A stretch of DNA of 57,153 nucleotides from Ignavibacteria bacterium. GTDB lineage: Bacteria; Bacteroidota; Ignavibacteria; Ignavibacteriales; Ignavibacteriaceae. The position numbers were made by a program, and so were the translations under genes. The notes beneath the pieces are model-generated. The model was not told where the DNA came from, searched no databases, and saw only the letters and a list, made by a program, of their open reading frames with translations. The stretch lies in contig JAJTBZ010000072.1 of NCBI GenBank assembly GCA_021286645.1, positions 1-57,153 of the forward strand, given 5' to 3'. Below are positions 33,342 through 42,172 of the stretch, piece after piece; positions within the stretch are counted from its first letter, which is position 1, and every line of letters starts with the position of its first letter.

Positions 33342-33365
33342 TCCTTCAGTTTATATTCTGAGCTT

Positions 33366-33412
33366 ATCCCTTCCTTTGTATCGTGAAGATATAAGGGAAG
33401 GGTATTTTTTTT
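33366..33412 (+). terminator. Strong Rho-independent terminator after the GGT gene
   Basis: ATCCCTTCCTTTGTATC (33366-33382) pairs over about 17 positions with GATATAAGGGAAGGGTAT (33387-33404) around a short loop, followed by eight T residues (33405-33412). It separates the GGT run from the next two genes. Confidence 0.92.
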
Positions 33413-33478
33413 AATAACCGGCAATAAAGCATTGAGCGACCCGATAAAAAAAATTATGGAAATGAATGACTCTTGCTG

Positions 33479-33501
33479 TAGTTTTGTACAATACAAAACT
33501 A
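33479..33501. promoter_or_regulatory. Perfect 10-bp palindrome just upstream of the ribosome site
   Basis: TAGTTTTGTA (33479-33488) and TACAAAACTA (33492-33501) are perfect inverted repeats with a 3-base CAA spacer. It ends 4 bases before the GGGGAG ribosome site of the gene at 33516. It could be a repressor operator or an RNA hairpin controlling translation. Confidence 0.5.
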
Positions 33502-33515
33502 ACGGGGAGAGCGAT

Positions 33516-36083
33516 ATGAATCGTTTTTGTTCATTTTTGCTGGTTAGTCTGTTATGTACAGGGGAAGCGCTTCACGGGCAAGCCGTCTCTGCTCAGAGCG
33601 GGGAGTGGAATAATCCGCTTACATGGCAGGGAGCCGCAATACCAACATCTTCAGATAATGTAACCATTTCAGATACCCATACAATCAGTATAGATTCAGC
33701 AGTAAGTTGTAAGTCGCTTGGCTTCAGTGGTAATGATGCGCATATAGCATTTACTGCCTCCGCGGGCTGCCTGAATATATATGGTAATATGACATTTTAT
33801 TCAGGCTCGCATCAACCATTCTCTTATTGGGCAGATGGAGCAAGAGTACGGTTTACCGGCTCTGAACAAAATCAGTTGCTGAGTAACTGGAATACTGCCG
33901 GTACAAATGCTTTACGGTTGATAGAAGTGGATAAAAATTCGGGTACCGTAATTACTTCCGGGCAGAACCTGCGATTTTGTTTTTCCGATACACTTCATAT
34001 TATTAATGGAACCTTTGATCTGGCCAATTCTGATGATATAGAAACCCGTTCTGTCAGCGGTGCCGCATCAAGGGGTTACGTAATTGTCGAGTCGGGCGGG
34101 AAATTTATTATTCGCGGGGGAACAACATATTTCCGGCGGGGGGCATTTACCATACCCGATTCAGCCCGTTCGGGTATGTGGCTGATTAGGGGAGCGGTGG
34201 AAATGGCCACCAAGAGTTCAAGCCGACTGAATATGGATAGCATCGTGGTTGATAGTGGAGGCATGGTAACCATAATGAACGGGTGGAATACCGGTCTTTT
34301 GAATTCCCGCTTCTTTCATGTAAAAGCAGGCGGTAAGTTGCAAACCTACCCTGCGGGGAACGTATGGTACGCGGGCTCACGGGTTCAGGCAGATTCCGGC
34401 TCAAGCACAGTGGTATATGGCTCACCCGTCGACTTCCCTTCGGGTAGCATTTTTAATGGGATATTTGAGTATGGTGCTGAAGGTTTTCAGCAGCTTGCCC
34501 AATCTGTTACAAGTTATGGACTTTTACGGTTTACCGGCAGTGGAACCAGGCAGCTAAGCGCGGGCATTTACATAAATCAGGGATGCCAGATAGGCGGCAG
34601 CGCACAGGTGGACGCGAATATCTATCAAATGAATTACAGTCCCAACGCCAGCCTTGAATATAATTCGGCTACAACAGCACAAAATATTTCATTCAATGAA
34701 TTACCGGCTACTGGCAGTCCGGGAATTCTGATAATTAACAATACAGTGGGTGTGCAATGCACTGTACCGGTTCGCGTTAGTAAGAAACTGGATTTGCGAA
34801 ACGGGCTTTTTCAAAATTCAGCCAATACACTTATAATGAGTCAGGGAGCCATACTTAACAGGACTCGATCGGGTTCCATTTCAATGCCCCCTGCGTGGGC
34901 AGGCGGCGTAAATATCATTTATGATTGTGCTGATTCTGCAACTATCGAAACCGGAAATGAGATTCCGGCAAACGGGAGTGTTGATACGTTTAGAATGGCA
35001 GGCACCGGATCTGTAAAGTTAAATAAAAATATTTCGGTGCAGGCAGCCTGCTCGATGAGCGGTAAGGGCATTGTAACGGGCGATTATATGCTTTCGTTAA
35101 ATGGAACCTCGGGAATAGAAGTGGAATCAGAGAGTACGCGGATACGAGGCCGGGCAGAGTATTCTCTTTCGGTGAATAATACCCCGGCTATCAATGCACT
35201 TGGTGCAATAATTACCGGGGAGCAGCTACCATATCAATTGCACGTCCTTCGAACAGATACCATGTGCGCGGGCATCACTGCAATTTCAGAAATTTGGTCA
35301 ATTGATTACAGCAGCACAAAAGCCGATGAGCCAAATACATTGTATATAGGTTGGTATAAAGATGTGGATAATGGTCTGCAATGGTCCCCGGGAAATCGGG
35401 CGGTATGTTTATATAGCAGCGACAACGGAGTAACATGGCAAAGAACGGGGGAGGCAACTGAAATTACGGGCTCCGGTATTCGTAAAGTCAAAGCCGGTGT
35501 TCCCCGAAGCGGGTTATATACGGTGACTGACGAGAATCACCTGGAAAGAAAATACACATTATTGGTGCATGCAATGATTGAGGGCTTCTGTGAATCGGGT
35601 AAATGTATTCCCGATACTTTGCAGATAGAACTCCACGATTGTCAGTCGAATGAAATAGCCGCTATATCGCGTTCGCTTGCAGATTCCGCGGGGCAGGTAG
35701 TATGTACTTTTACAAATTTAATACAAAGCAGGGGGTACTATGTTGTTGTTCGGCATAGAAACGCGCTCGAGACATGGAGCGCGCAGCCAATTCAGTTTAC
35801 CGGCTATAGTGCCGAATATAATTTTACCACGGGCAGAGGTAAGGCTTTTGCTGATAACATGAAAGAAGTTGATGGTATTAGCTATATTTACGCGGGAGAT
35901 GTAAATCAGGATGGGGCAGTAGATTTTAATGATATGGTAGCAATCGATAATGATTCTTACAATTACGTTACCGGGTATGTCGCCTCGGATATTAACGGAG
36001 ATGGCAGTGTTGATTTTCTTGATATGATAATTTGCGATAATAATTCTTTTAATTACAGACAAATACAAAGACCGTTCAAATGA
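33516..36083 (+). CDS. Secreted G8/beta-solenoid protein with dockerin-like C-terminus
   Basis: ATG at 33516 follows GGGGAGAG; the frame is open further upstream but without a ribosome site. Signal peptide MNRFCSFLLVSLLC...HGQ. A G8-like domain (SGEWNNPLTWQGAAIP; TISDTHTISID) is followed by about 500 residues of beta-solenoid repeats homologous to the protein at 26123. The C-terminal 150 residues form an Ig-like module (GFCESGKCIPDTLQIELHD; VVVRHRNALETWSA) and two dockerin-type calcium repeats (DVNQDGAVDFNDM, DINGDGSVDFLDM) instead of a T9SS sorting domain. The stop overlaps the start of the next gene (ATGA), so the two are cotranscribed. Confidence 0.85.
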   Translation: MNRFCSFLLVSLLCTGEALHGQAVSAQSGEWNNPLTWQGAAIPTSSDNVTISDTHTISIDSAVSCKSLGFSGNDAHIAFTASAGCLNIYGNMTFYSGSHQPFSYWADGARVRFTGSEQNQLLSNWNTAGTNALRLIEVDKNSGTVITSGQNLRFCFSDTLHIINGTFDLANSDDIETRSVSGAASRGYVIVESGGKFIIRGGTTYFRRGAFTIPDSARSGMWLIRGAVEMATKSSSRLNMDSIVVDSGGMVTIMNGWNTGLLNSRFFHVKAGGKLQTYPAGNVWYAGSRVQADSGSSTVVYGSPVDFPSGSIFNGIFEYGAEGFQQLAQSVTSYGLLRFTGSGTRQLSAGIYINQGCQIGGSAQVDANIYQMNYSPNASLEYNSATTAQNISFNELPATGSPGILIINNTVGVQCTVPVRVSKKLDLRNGLFQNSANTLIMSQGAILNRTRSGSISMPPAWAGGVNIIYDCADSATIETGNEIPANGSVDTFRMAGTGSVKLNKNISVQAACSMSGKGIVTGDYMLSLNGTSGIEVESESTRIRGRAEYSLSVNNTPAINALGAIITGEQLPYQLHVLRTDTMCAGITAISEIWSIDYSSTKADEPNTLYIGWYKDVDNGLQWSPGNRAVCLYSSDNGVTWQRTGEATEITGSGIRKVKAGVPRSGLYTVTDENHLERKYTLLVHAMIEGFCESGKCIPDTLQIELHDCQSNEIAAISRSLADSAGQVVCTFTNLIQSRGYYVVVRHRNALETWSAQPIQFTGYSAEYNFTTGRGKAFADNMKEVDGISYIYAGDVNQDGAVDFNDMVAIDNDSYNYVTGYVASDINGDGSVDFLDMIICDNNSFNYRQIQRPFK

Positions 36084-39000
36084 TGAAAAAACTATGTTTC
36101 ATGTTAGTATGTATGTACGGGGTAGTGTGTGCTCAGACAACGGTAACAGGCGATCTTTCGGCATATATCAGTACATATATCGGCAATATTCCCGGTGAAG
36201 GAACAAATCTGTATATTTCGCCGTCAACTAGTCAGTTAACCACCTGGGGAAGCGCGCTTACTAACATAATACAGGGAAATTACAGCAACGCGAATACGGT
36301 GGCAGCCGGCATAGGATACGAGGTAGTAAAGTACATCGATAATTCGGTATCGCCCAATAAGACCTATTATGTAATGCGGAAAACAACAGCCAGTACCAAC
36401 TATTGGGGGTTGTTAGTGTTTAACCCGGCACCAGTGAGAGCTAAGCTTGCAATTATGTCGCCTCACCCTCTGCATGATATGAACACGGGGCAGCAAGGTT
36501 TTTATATTTTTGAAAATGTCGGAGCCAGGCTCTTTATGGTAGCGGGGGCGCATCGGTGCAACGCTACTGACTCTACTACGTGCGATGGCACTACAGACGC
36601 GTGCAGTGACGATTTGCGTAAATATAAAATCTCAGATCAATGTCATAATGTAAATTCATCGTTCCAGCGGACTACAGAAATACTTTTATCTACGTACCCG
36701 AACATGATTTTCTTTCAGCCGCATGGATTTTCACGAGATACGGGTGACCCGTACCTGATCATCAGTAACGGAACACGGAAAAAACCCGCGACCGATTATG
36801 CCATGAAAATTTGGAATAAACTACAGGATATCGATAATACCTTAACGGCAAAGATTATTCATATAGATTCTTCATGGACAAAACTTACAGCAACCAATAA
36901 TACACAGGGGCGCTTAATTAATGGCAGCAGCGATCCCTGCGATATTAATCCCGGTTCCTGCAATGGCAGGTTTATTCATATTGAACAGGCCTATACAGGG
37001 TTACGCGACAATCAAACAAATTGGAAGAAGCTATCCGACGCGATAGCGCAGGCATTCCCTCCTGCCTCAACCGTTAGTTCCGGGAATTGGTCAACTGCCG
37101 ATATCTGGATGGAAGCACAGGCGCCCCAGAGCAATGATGATGTTGAAATTAATGAGAATCATACAGTAACTGTAACAACATTAGTTGATTCATGCAGGAA
37201 TCTTTCATTCGCTGCCGAAACGGCTAAATTGAGTTTTGGTGCATCTTCTATACTGAATGTTACCGGCGACGTTACTTTAGCATCTACGAGGCATCAGGCA
37301 ATAGGTTCCTGGAATAGTACTGCGCAAATGAAATTTACCGGCAGCGCGTTACAGACCCTGACCGGCTGGGCCCCGGATACTATCACCACACCTTTAATGA
37401 ATGTGATAATAGATAAATCCGCCGGTGCGGTTACTACTGATGGTACAGGAATGTACCTGGGATTGGGAAATAGCCTCGATATTGTGAATGGAGGATTTAT
37501 TCTTGCTCCGAACGATAATATTTACGGGCATGGAATAACCGGTTCGCCGGTAGCAACTACAATTACCGTGAGGGCCAACGGCGTGTTTTGGGCCGATAGC
37601 GGTACCTCGACAATTCGGAAAGGTTTTACAACGGATACTGTTGCATCGCGTATAGGGAAACTTACTATATATGGAAAAGCCTATATCTCCACTGCCGATT
37701 CAGCGAAAAAATACAATTTCGGAAATATCGATGTTGAGTCCGGAGGCGAATTTATTTTTTCGGGCGGATGGAAACCAACCGGATTTAACCCGGGAATTTT
37801 TACTGTTAAAAGCGGCGGTACCCTAACCAATACAACCACATCGAGTTTGTGGCATTCTACCGCGTATCTCACACTGCTTGCCGGTTCTAAATTGTATATC
37901 AGCAGTTCAACTATTTCGCTTCCTTCACAATTGAATTGCAGCGCCGATACAGTTGAGTATTTCCGCAGCACAACAACCAGTACGATGTCCAATAAAATTA
38001 CTACGTTTAATAGTCTGATACTTTCCGGCACGGTAGCAAAAACACTCGCTGCCAATATTACGGTAAACGGTACACTGGTAGTAAAAGGCGCGGCATTTGT
38101 CTCAGGTTCCGGGTATAAACTGAGTTTCGGCAGTAATGGAACTTTGTATTACAATAATCCGGATGCTGCACAGACAACGGCCGATGCAGAATTTCCCGCT
38201 ACGAGCGGACCGAAGAATGTAACATTTAACAACTCGCGAGGAGTTACGCTTCATGCAGCCCGAACAATTAATGGAACGCTTTCACTTCTTTCGGGCACGT
38301 GTACAAATGCATCTGCAAAGAATATAACTTTAGGAGCGGGTGCCACAATTCGCCGCGCCAGCGGTGCGCAGTTGGCAATTGCCCCGGTGTTTGGCAGCAG
38401 TGTAAATCTCGACTATTGCAATACTGCCGCTACAGTAACAACGGGCGTGGAAATGCCTGCGACCACAACTATTCTCGCTAATCTTTCACTTAGTGGTACT
38501 CAGGCAGTAACGTTAGGTGCAAATGCCACGGTCAATGGTCAGGTAACGCTCTCATCATCTGTCCTGAACACCGGTTCATATACTCTTACATTCAGTTCGA
38601 CCGCTTCCTCACCAATTGAAACCACGACGGGTTATATTTATGGAACGTCACTTATGAGTACAGGGGCAGTAGGAACTGGTAGTTTAAGTATGCTGGGTGC
38701 TACGGTAACCGGTACGGCTAATTTAGGCAACTGCACGCTTACACGCGTTACCGGTCAGGCAGTAAGTGGAGGAAGCAATTCTTCTGTTGCAGCGGTATGG
38801 AAATTAACATCTTCTGTATCCGGTCCGTATTCCGGCAGAACTATTGGTATATCATGGCCCCAGTCGCTCGATAACGGTAAAACGTTTACTACTACGAACA
38901 GGGCGCTTACCTGGTATTCGGCTAATAGTGGCAGTTCATGGTCTCCCGTAGGTTCGTACACCGATGTATCTGCATCGCAGATCAGAGCAATTTCGGCACC

Positions 39001-39580
39001 ACTGACCAATGCTTTCTGGTTCACCGCGAGCGACTCGCTGCATCCCCTAATGCCAATGGTAAGCGCACGTGTACTCGTTGAGGGGCTCTGGGATGGAACG
39101 ACAATGAAGGCGGATACAATAACTGCCGAGCTGCATTCGGCACAAAGCCCGTATAATGTACTATCAACTGCACAGGCTGTTACTAATACCGATGGAACGG
39201 TTCTCTTTCCTTTCGCTGCATTGCCTGCTCAGAATGTGTATATCGTCTGTAAGCACCGCAATAGTATTCCCGTTTGGAGCGCCGTTGCTGTAACTCCGGC
39301 AAATCAATTGGCCGGCATGAATTACGCCGATGTGAGCACCAATACTTACGGCAATAACGCGGTGGGTAAAGGCGGTAAATTCTGTATGAAAAGCGGCGAT
39401 GTCAACCAGGATGGAATTGTGAATTTCTATGATATGATGGCGGTTGACAATGATATATACAACCGGGTATCGGGTTATGTTGCAACTGATCTGAATAACG
39501 ACGGCGTAGTTGACTTTAGCGACATGCTGATAGTTGATAACAACTCACTGAACTATGCCGAGATAAAGCAGCCCCAGTAA
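36080..39580 (+). CDS. Multidomain secreted protein: amidohydrolase-like domain + G8/beta-solenoid + dockerin-like end
   Basis: Large 1166-residue exported protein; signal peptide ends at CAQ (about 19). Residues about 20-330 repeat the enzyme domain of the gene at 19054: PHPLHDMNT (128-136), GAHRCN (156-161), FFQPHGF (211-217), IISNG (227-231) and HIEQAYTGLRDN (300-311). Residues about 335-400 form a G8-like domain (SSGNWSTADIWMEAQAP), then a beta-solenoid strongly similar to the 26123 protein ('GPKNVTFNNSRGVTLHAART' region, cut: GPKNVTFNN, RRASGAQL). The end carries the KHRNSIPVWSA module and two calcium repeats (DVNQDGIVNFYDM, DLNNDGVVDFSDM). It looks like an enzyme fused to the cluster's own scaffold. 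Overlaps the previous gene by 4 bp and abuts the convergent permease gene. Confidence 0.85.
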   Translation: MMKKLCFMLVCMYGVVCAQTTVTGDLSAYISTYIGNIPGEGTNLYISPSTSQLTTWGSALTNIIQGNYSNANTVAAGIGYEVVKYIDNSVSPNKTYYVMRKTTASTNYWGLLVFNPAPVRAKLAIMSPHPLHDMNTGQQGFYIFENVGARLFMVAGAHRCNATDSTTCDGTTDACSDDLRKYKISDQCHNVNSSFQRTTEILLSTYPNMIFFQPHGFSRDTGDPYLIISNGTRKKPATDYAMKIWNKLQDIDNTLTAKIIHIDSSWTKLTATNNTQGRLINGSSDPCDINPGSCNGRFIHIEQAYTGLRDNQTNWKKLSDAIAQAFPPASTVSSGNWSTADIWMEAQAPQSNDDVEINENHTVTVTTLVDSCRNLSFAAETAKLSFGASSILNVTGDVTLASTRHQAIGSWNSTAQMKFTGSALQTLTGWAPDTITTPLMNVIIDKSAGAVTTDGTGMYLGLGNSLDIVNGGFILAPNDNIYGHGITGSPVATTITVRANGVFWADSGTSTIRKGFTTDTVASRIGKLTIYGKAYISTADSAKKYNFGNIDVESGGEFIFSGGWKPTGFNPGIFTVKSGGTLTNTTTSSLWHSTAYLTLLAGSKLYISSSTISLPSQLNCSADTVEYFRSTTTSTMSNKITTFNSLILSGTVAKTLAANITVNGTLVVKGAAFVSGSGYKLSFGSNGTLYYNNPDAAQTTADAEFPATSGPKNVTFNNSRGVTLHAARTINGTLSLLSGTCTNASAKNITLGAGATIRRASGAQLAIAPVFGSSVNLDYCNTAATVTTGVEMPATTTILANLSLSGTQAVTLGANATVNGQVTLSSSVLNTGSYTLTFSSTASSPIETTTGYIYGTSLMSTGAVGTGSLSMLGATVTGTANLGNCTLTRVTGQAVSGGSNSSVAAVWKLTSSVSGPYSGRTIGISWPQSLDNGKTFTTTNRALTWYSANSGSSWSPVGSYTDVSASQIRAISAPLTNAFWFTASDSLHPLMPMVSARVLVEGLWDGTTMKADTITAELHSAQSPYNVLSTAQAVTNTDGTVLFPFAALPAQNVYIVCKHRNSIPVWSAVAVTPANQLAGMNYADVSTNTYGNNAVGKGGKFCMKSGDVNQDGIVNFYDMMAVDNDIYNRVSGYVATDLNNDGVVDFSDMLIVDNNSLNYAEIKQPQ

Positions 39581-40813
39581 CTATTCCCAGCGAATAGCTT
39601 CTAATGCATTAATTTTAGCAGCCCTGGCCGCCGGAAACAACGCGGCCAGGAGGCTTAAACAAATTGCCGCCGCGCTTACCGTTATAAAATCAATAAAATT
39701 CAATTGCATGGGCATCGCATCAATCTTAAAGCGTGTCGGATCGAGAGGATATATTTTATACGTAACCTGAAGCCAGTACAAAAATACTCCGAGCATGGAA
39801 CCGAGAATTGTTCCCGCAACTCCGGCAATAGCGCCCTGTATCAGGAATACACGACGGATGGCATCGGGCTGAAGGCCCATAGCCTGTAAGATACCAATCT
39901 CCCGTTTCTTTTCCATAACCGACATTGCCAAAGACGCGAGTATGTTAAACACTGCAACAAGAATGATGAGCGAAAGTAATACAAAAGCCGCGATTCGCTC
40001 TATACGCATAACGGTAAATAATTCCTTATGAAGATCGAACCATGTTTTTACCGAGTAGTCTGACTGGTTAATTTCGGAGCGCAAAAGTTCGGCAGTTTTC
40101 TCACTGGTATTCACATCGGTAAGATGAATGTCGATTCCTTCAAATGAATCATTATAACCGAATAATGATTGAGCGCTCGCGAGGTCTCCCATTACACATG
40201 CAATATCGTAATAATTATTTTGGGACATGTAAACACCCGATAAAACGGATTTGTTAACATTGGGTAAAGAGCCGTAGAGGTATGCTGATTCCAGATTCTT
40301 TGGCGAGATAAATGCTACTGTATCGCCAGGTTCTATGCCGAAGCCCGATGCCATTGGCTGCCCGGCATAAAAGAAATTTTCATCGGTGGTCCCGGGAAAA
40401 ATTTTCTTACCATCAAAAATATATTCATTTAGATTATAAACACTTACCAGGCTGGCAGTTTCAACACCTTTATAATTAATAATCTGGTATGTACCACGGT
40501 GGAAGATCAGCACTTTTCCGCTAATGTATGGCGACATTGGTATATCGGGATGATTTTTACGTAGAGAAGTAAGCAGGTCATTCATTCCCGCCTGCCCCGT
40601 AGTATTATTTGCTTCGATGCAGATTTGCGGGTCAAGCGAAATTAACATTGTTGAAACAAGAGTGCTGAACCCGTTGTAAACTGACAGAACAACGATTAAA
40701 GCCGCAACGCCAATGGTAATGCCTCCGAATGAGAGATAGGAGATAATAGTAATGAAGTTTAACCTGCGCCGTGCAAGAAAATATCGTAAAGCAATAAAAA
40801 ATTCAATGCGCAT
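39581..40813 (-). CDS. LolC/LolE-type ABC permease (second of a tandem pair)
   Basis: Membrane component of a lipoprotein-releasing-type ABC transporter (MacB/LolCE fold). It has one N-terminal helix (about 20-45, IISYLSFGGITIGVAALIVVL), a large periplasmic domain (about 50-260) and three C-terminal helices. The EKKREIGILQAMGLQPDAIRRVF segment (cut: KKREIGILQAMG) is the cytoplasmic coupling helix typical of LolC/E. It would extract lipoproteins from the inner membrane for delivery to LolA. It is preceded by its paralogue, with which it shares one base (TAATG). No LolD ATPase gene is adjacent. The stop abuts the stop of the convergent gene at 39580 with no spacer. Confidence 0.88.
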   Translation of the reverse strand: MRIEFFIALRYFLARRRLNFITIISYLSFGGITIGVAALIVVLSVYNGFSTLVSTMLISLDPQICIEANNTTGQAGMNDLLTSLRKNHPDIPMSPYISGKVLIFHRGTYQIINYKGVETASLVSVYNLNEYIFDGKKIFPGTTDENFFYAGQPMASGFGIEPGDTVAFISPKNLESAYLYGSLPNVNKSVLSGVYMSQNNYYDIACVMGDLASAQSLFGYNDSFEGIDIHLTDVNTSEKTAELLRSEINQSDYSVKTWFDLHKELFTVMRIERIAAFVLLSLIILVAVFNILASLAMSVMEKKREIGILQAMGLQPDAIRRVFLIQGAIAGVAGTILGSMLGVFLYWLQVTYKIYPLDPTRFKIDAMPMQLNFIDFITVSAAAICLSLLAALFPAARAAKINALEAIRWE

Positions 40814-42030
40814 TATTGAAACCTCAATGTTGTCACGGGTGAAAATTTCGAAGCAATATAGGCCGGCACAACGGATACAAAAATTGACATAAAAAAGGCA
40901 GCCAGCGATACTTCCAGATAAATTTGTGCTGAAGGCAGCATCGGTACCCTGGAAGTGAAGTATACATTTGCAGGAAGGGTGATAATATTATATTTCATTT
41001 GCAGCCAGCATGCAAAAAAAGCAAGCAGGTTGCCTACGAGTATGCCAATAATGCTCAGGTAAACGCCCTGAAAAAGGAATATGGATCCGATAACACGGCG
41101 TTTGGTTCCCATAGTGCGCAATATCCCGATCGCACCACTTTTTTCGAGTACCAGCATTAACGTTACCGAAATAACATTGAATACGGCTACCAGGATAATG
41201 AGTCCTAAAATAATGGGAATGGGTTTTTTCTGTAGTTCTATCCAAGCGAAAATATTTGAATATAACCGGTATATGCTTACTGCACGATATGGTGAGGGCA
41301 ATACATCGGCCAGGCTGCTGGTAATGGCATTAAGATTATCGGTGCTTTGTAGGCGAAGTTCTATACCGGTAGCTTCGGCTTTGGTATATCCGAATAAATC
41401 GGAAACGACAGCCAGATCGGTATATACGACTTCATCATCAAAACGGGCAATACCGCTTTCAAACAGGCCGGTTACCGTAAACTGTTCAAATACCGGTGGA
41501 TTCTTGGCATCGGGCAGGGCGTTATATTTCAGTGAAAAAACACTTACGCGGTCTCCGAGTTTAATAAACAGGCGCTCGGCGAGGTGCTTGCCAATAACGA
41601 TACCATGGCCATTGGGTGTAAGGCTTCCCTCACAAAGTTTAATAGAGGGCCTGCCCTGGAAATAGTCGGGGCGTATGCCACGGAGCTGCACGCCATCGCG
41701 TTTTTTACCTTTTCCAATCAGAATCGTTTTTTCGATGATCGGGCTTGCCTTAACAAGGTTATTCCCCAAGTGCTTCTTTATCTGTGGAATAACCAAATCT
41801 ACCGCTGGCAGGTTGCTGCCGCGATATGCGTACACGAGTATATGCGAGTCGAGATTAATAAGCCTGTCGCGCAGTACATGTTCGAAGCCGTTCAGAACAG
41901 TTAATGATATAATTAACGCAGCTGCTCCGATAGCTATTCCGATAATAACGATAAATGAAAAAAACGAGAAGCCCGCCATTGCTTTGCGTGCTGAATTAAA
42001 GCGGCGGACTATGAAGAGAATAAATTCCAT
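40813..42030 (-). CDS. LolC/LolE-type ABC permease (first of a tandem pair)
   Basis: Paralogue of the following gene with the same layout: N-terminal helix (about 22-48, FFSFIVIIGIAIGAAALIISL), periplasmic domain and three C-terminal helices. The coupling segment LEKSGAIGILRTMGTKRRVIG and the VAVFNVISVTLMLV helix match LolC/E. The two together would form the LolCE heterodimer. Genes for the ATPase LolD and chaperone LolA are not in the window. The start ATG at 42030 has AGG a few bases upstream. The 142-bp gap to the divergent flavoprotein gene at 42173 would hold both promoters. Confidence 0.88.
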   Translation of the reverse strand: MEFILFIVRRFNSARKAMAGFSFFSFIVIIGIAIGAAALIISLTVLNGFEHVLRDRLINLDSHILVYAYRGSNLPAVDLVIPQIKKHLGNNLVKASPIIEKTILIGKGKKRDGVQLRGIRPDYFQGRPSIKLCEGSLTPNGHGIVIGKHLAERLFIKLGDRVSVFSLKYNALPDAKNPPVFEQFTVTGLFESGIARFDDEVVYTDLAVVSDLFGYTKAEATGIELRLQSTDNLNAITSSLADVLPSPYRAVSIYRLYSNIFAWIELQKKPIPIILGLIILVAVFNVISVTLMLVLEKSGAIGILRTMGTKRRVIGSIFLFQGVYLSIIGILVGNLLAFFACWLQMKYNIITLPANVYFTSRVPMLPSAQIYLEVSLAAFFMSIFVSVVPAYIASKFSPVTTLRFQ

Positions 42031-42172
42031 GAAACCTGTTAATTCTGATAATTAAATTTAACTATCCGGAATTGTTAATAAAAATTATTTGTTACATGAT
42101 TACGAAAGCGTTAAATCTTTCTGCTTTAGAGTGCATCAAATTTCAATTACATAATAAAACAATAGATACAAT

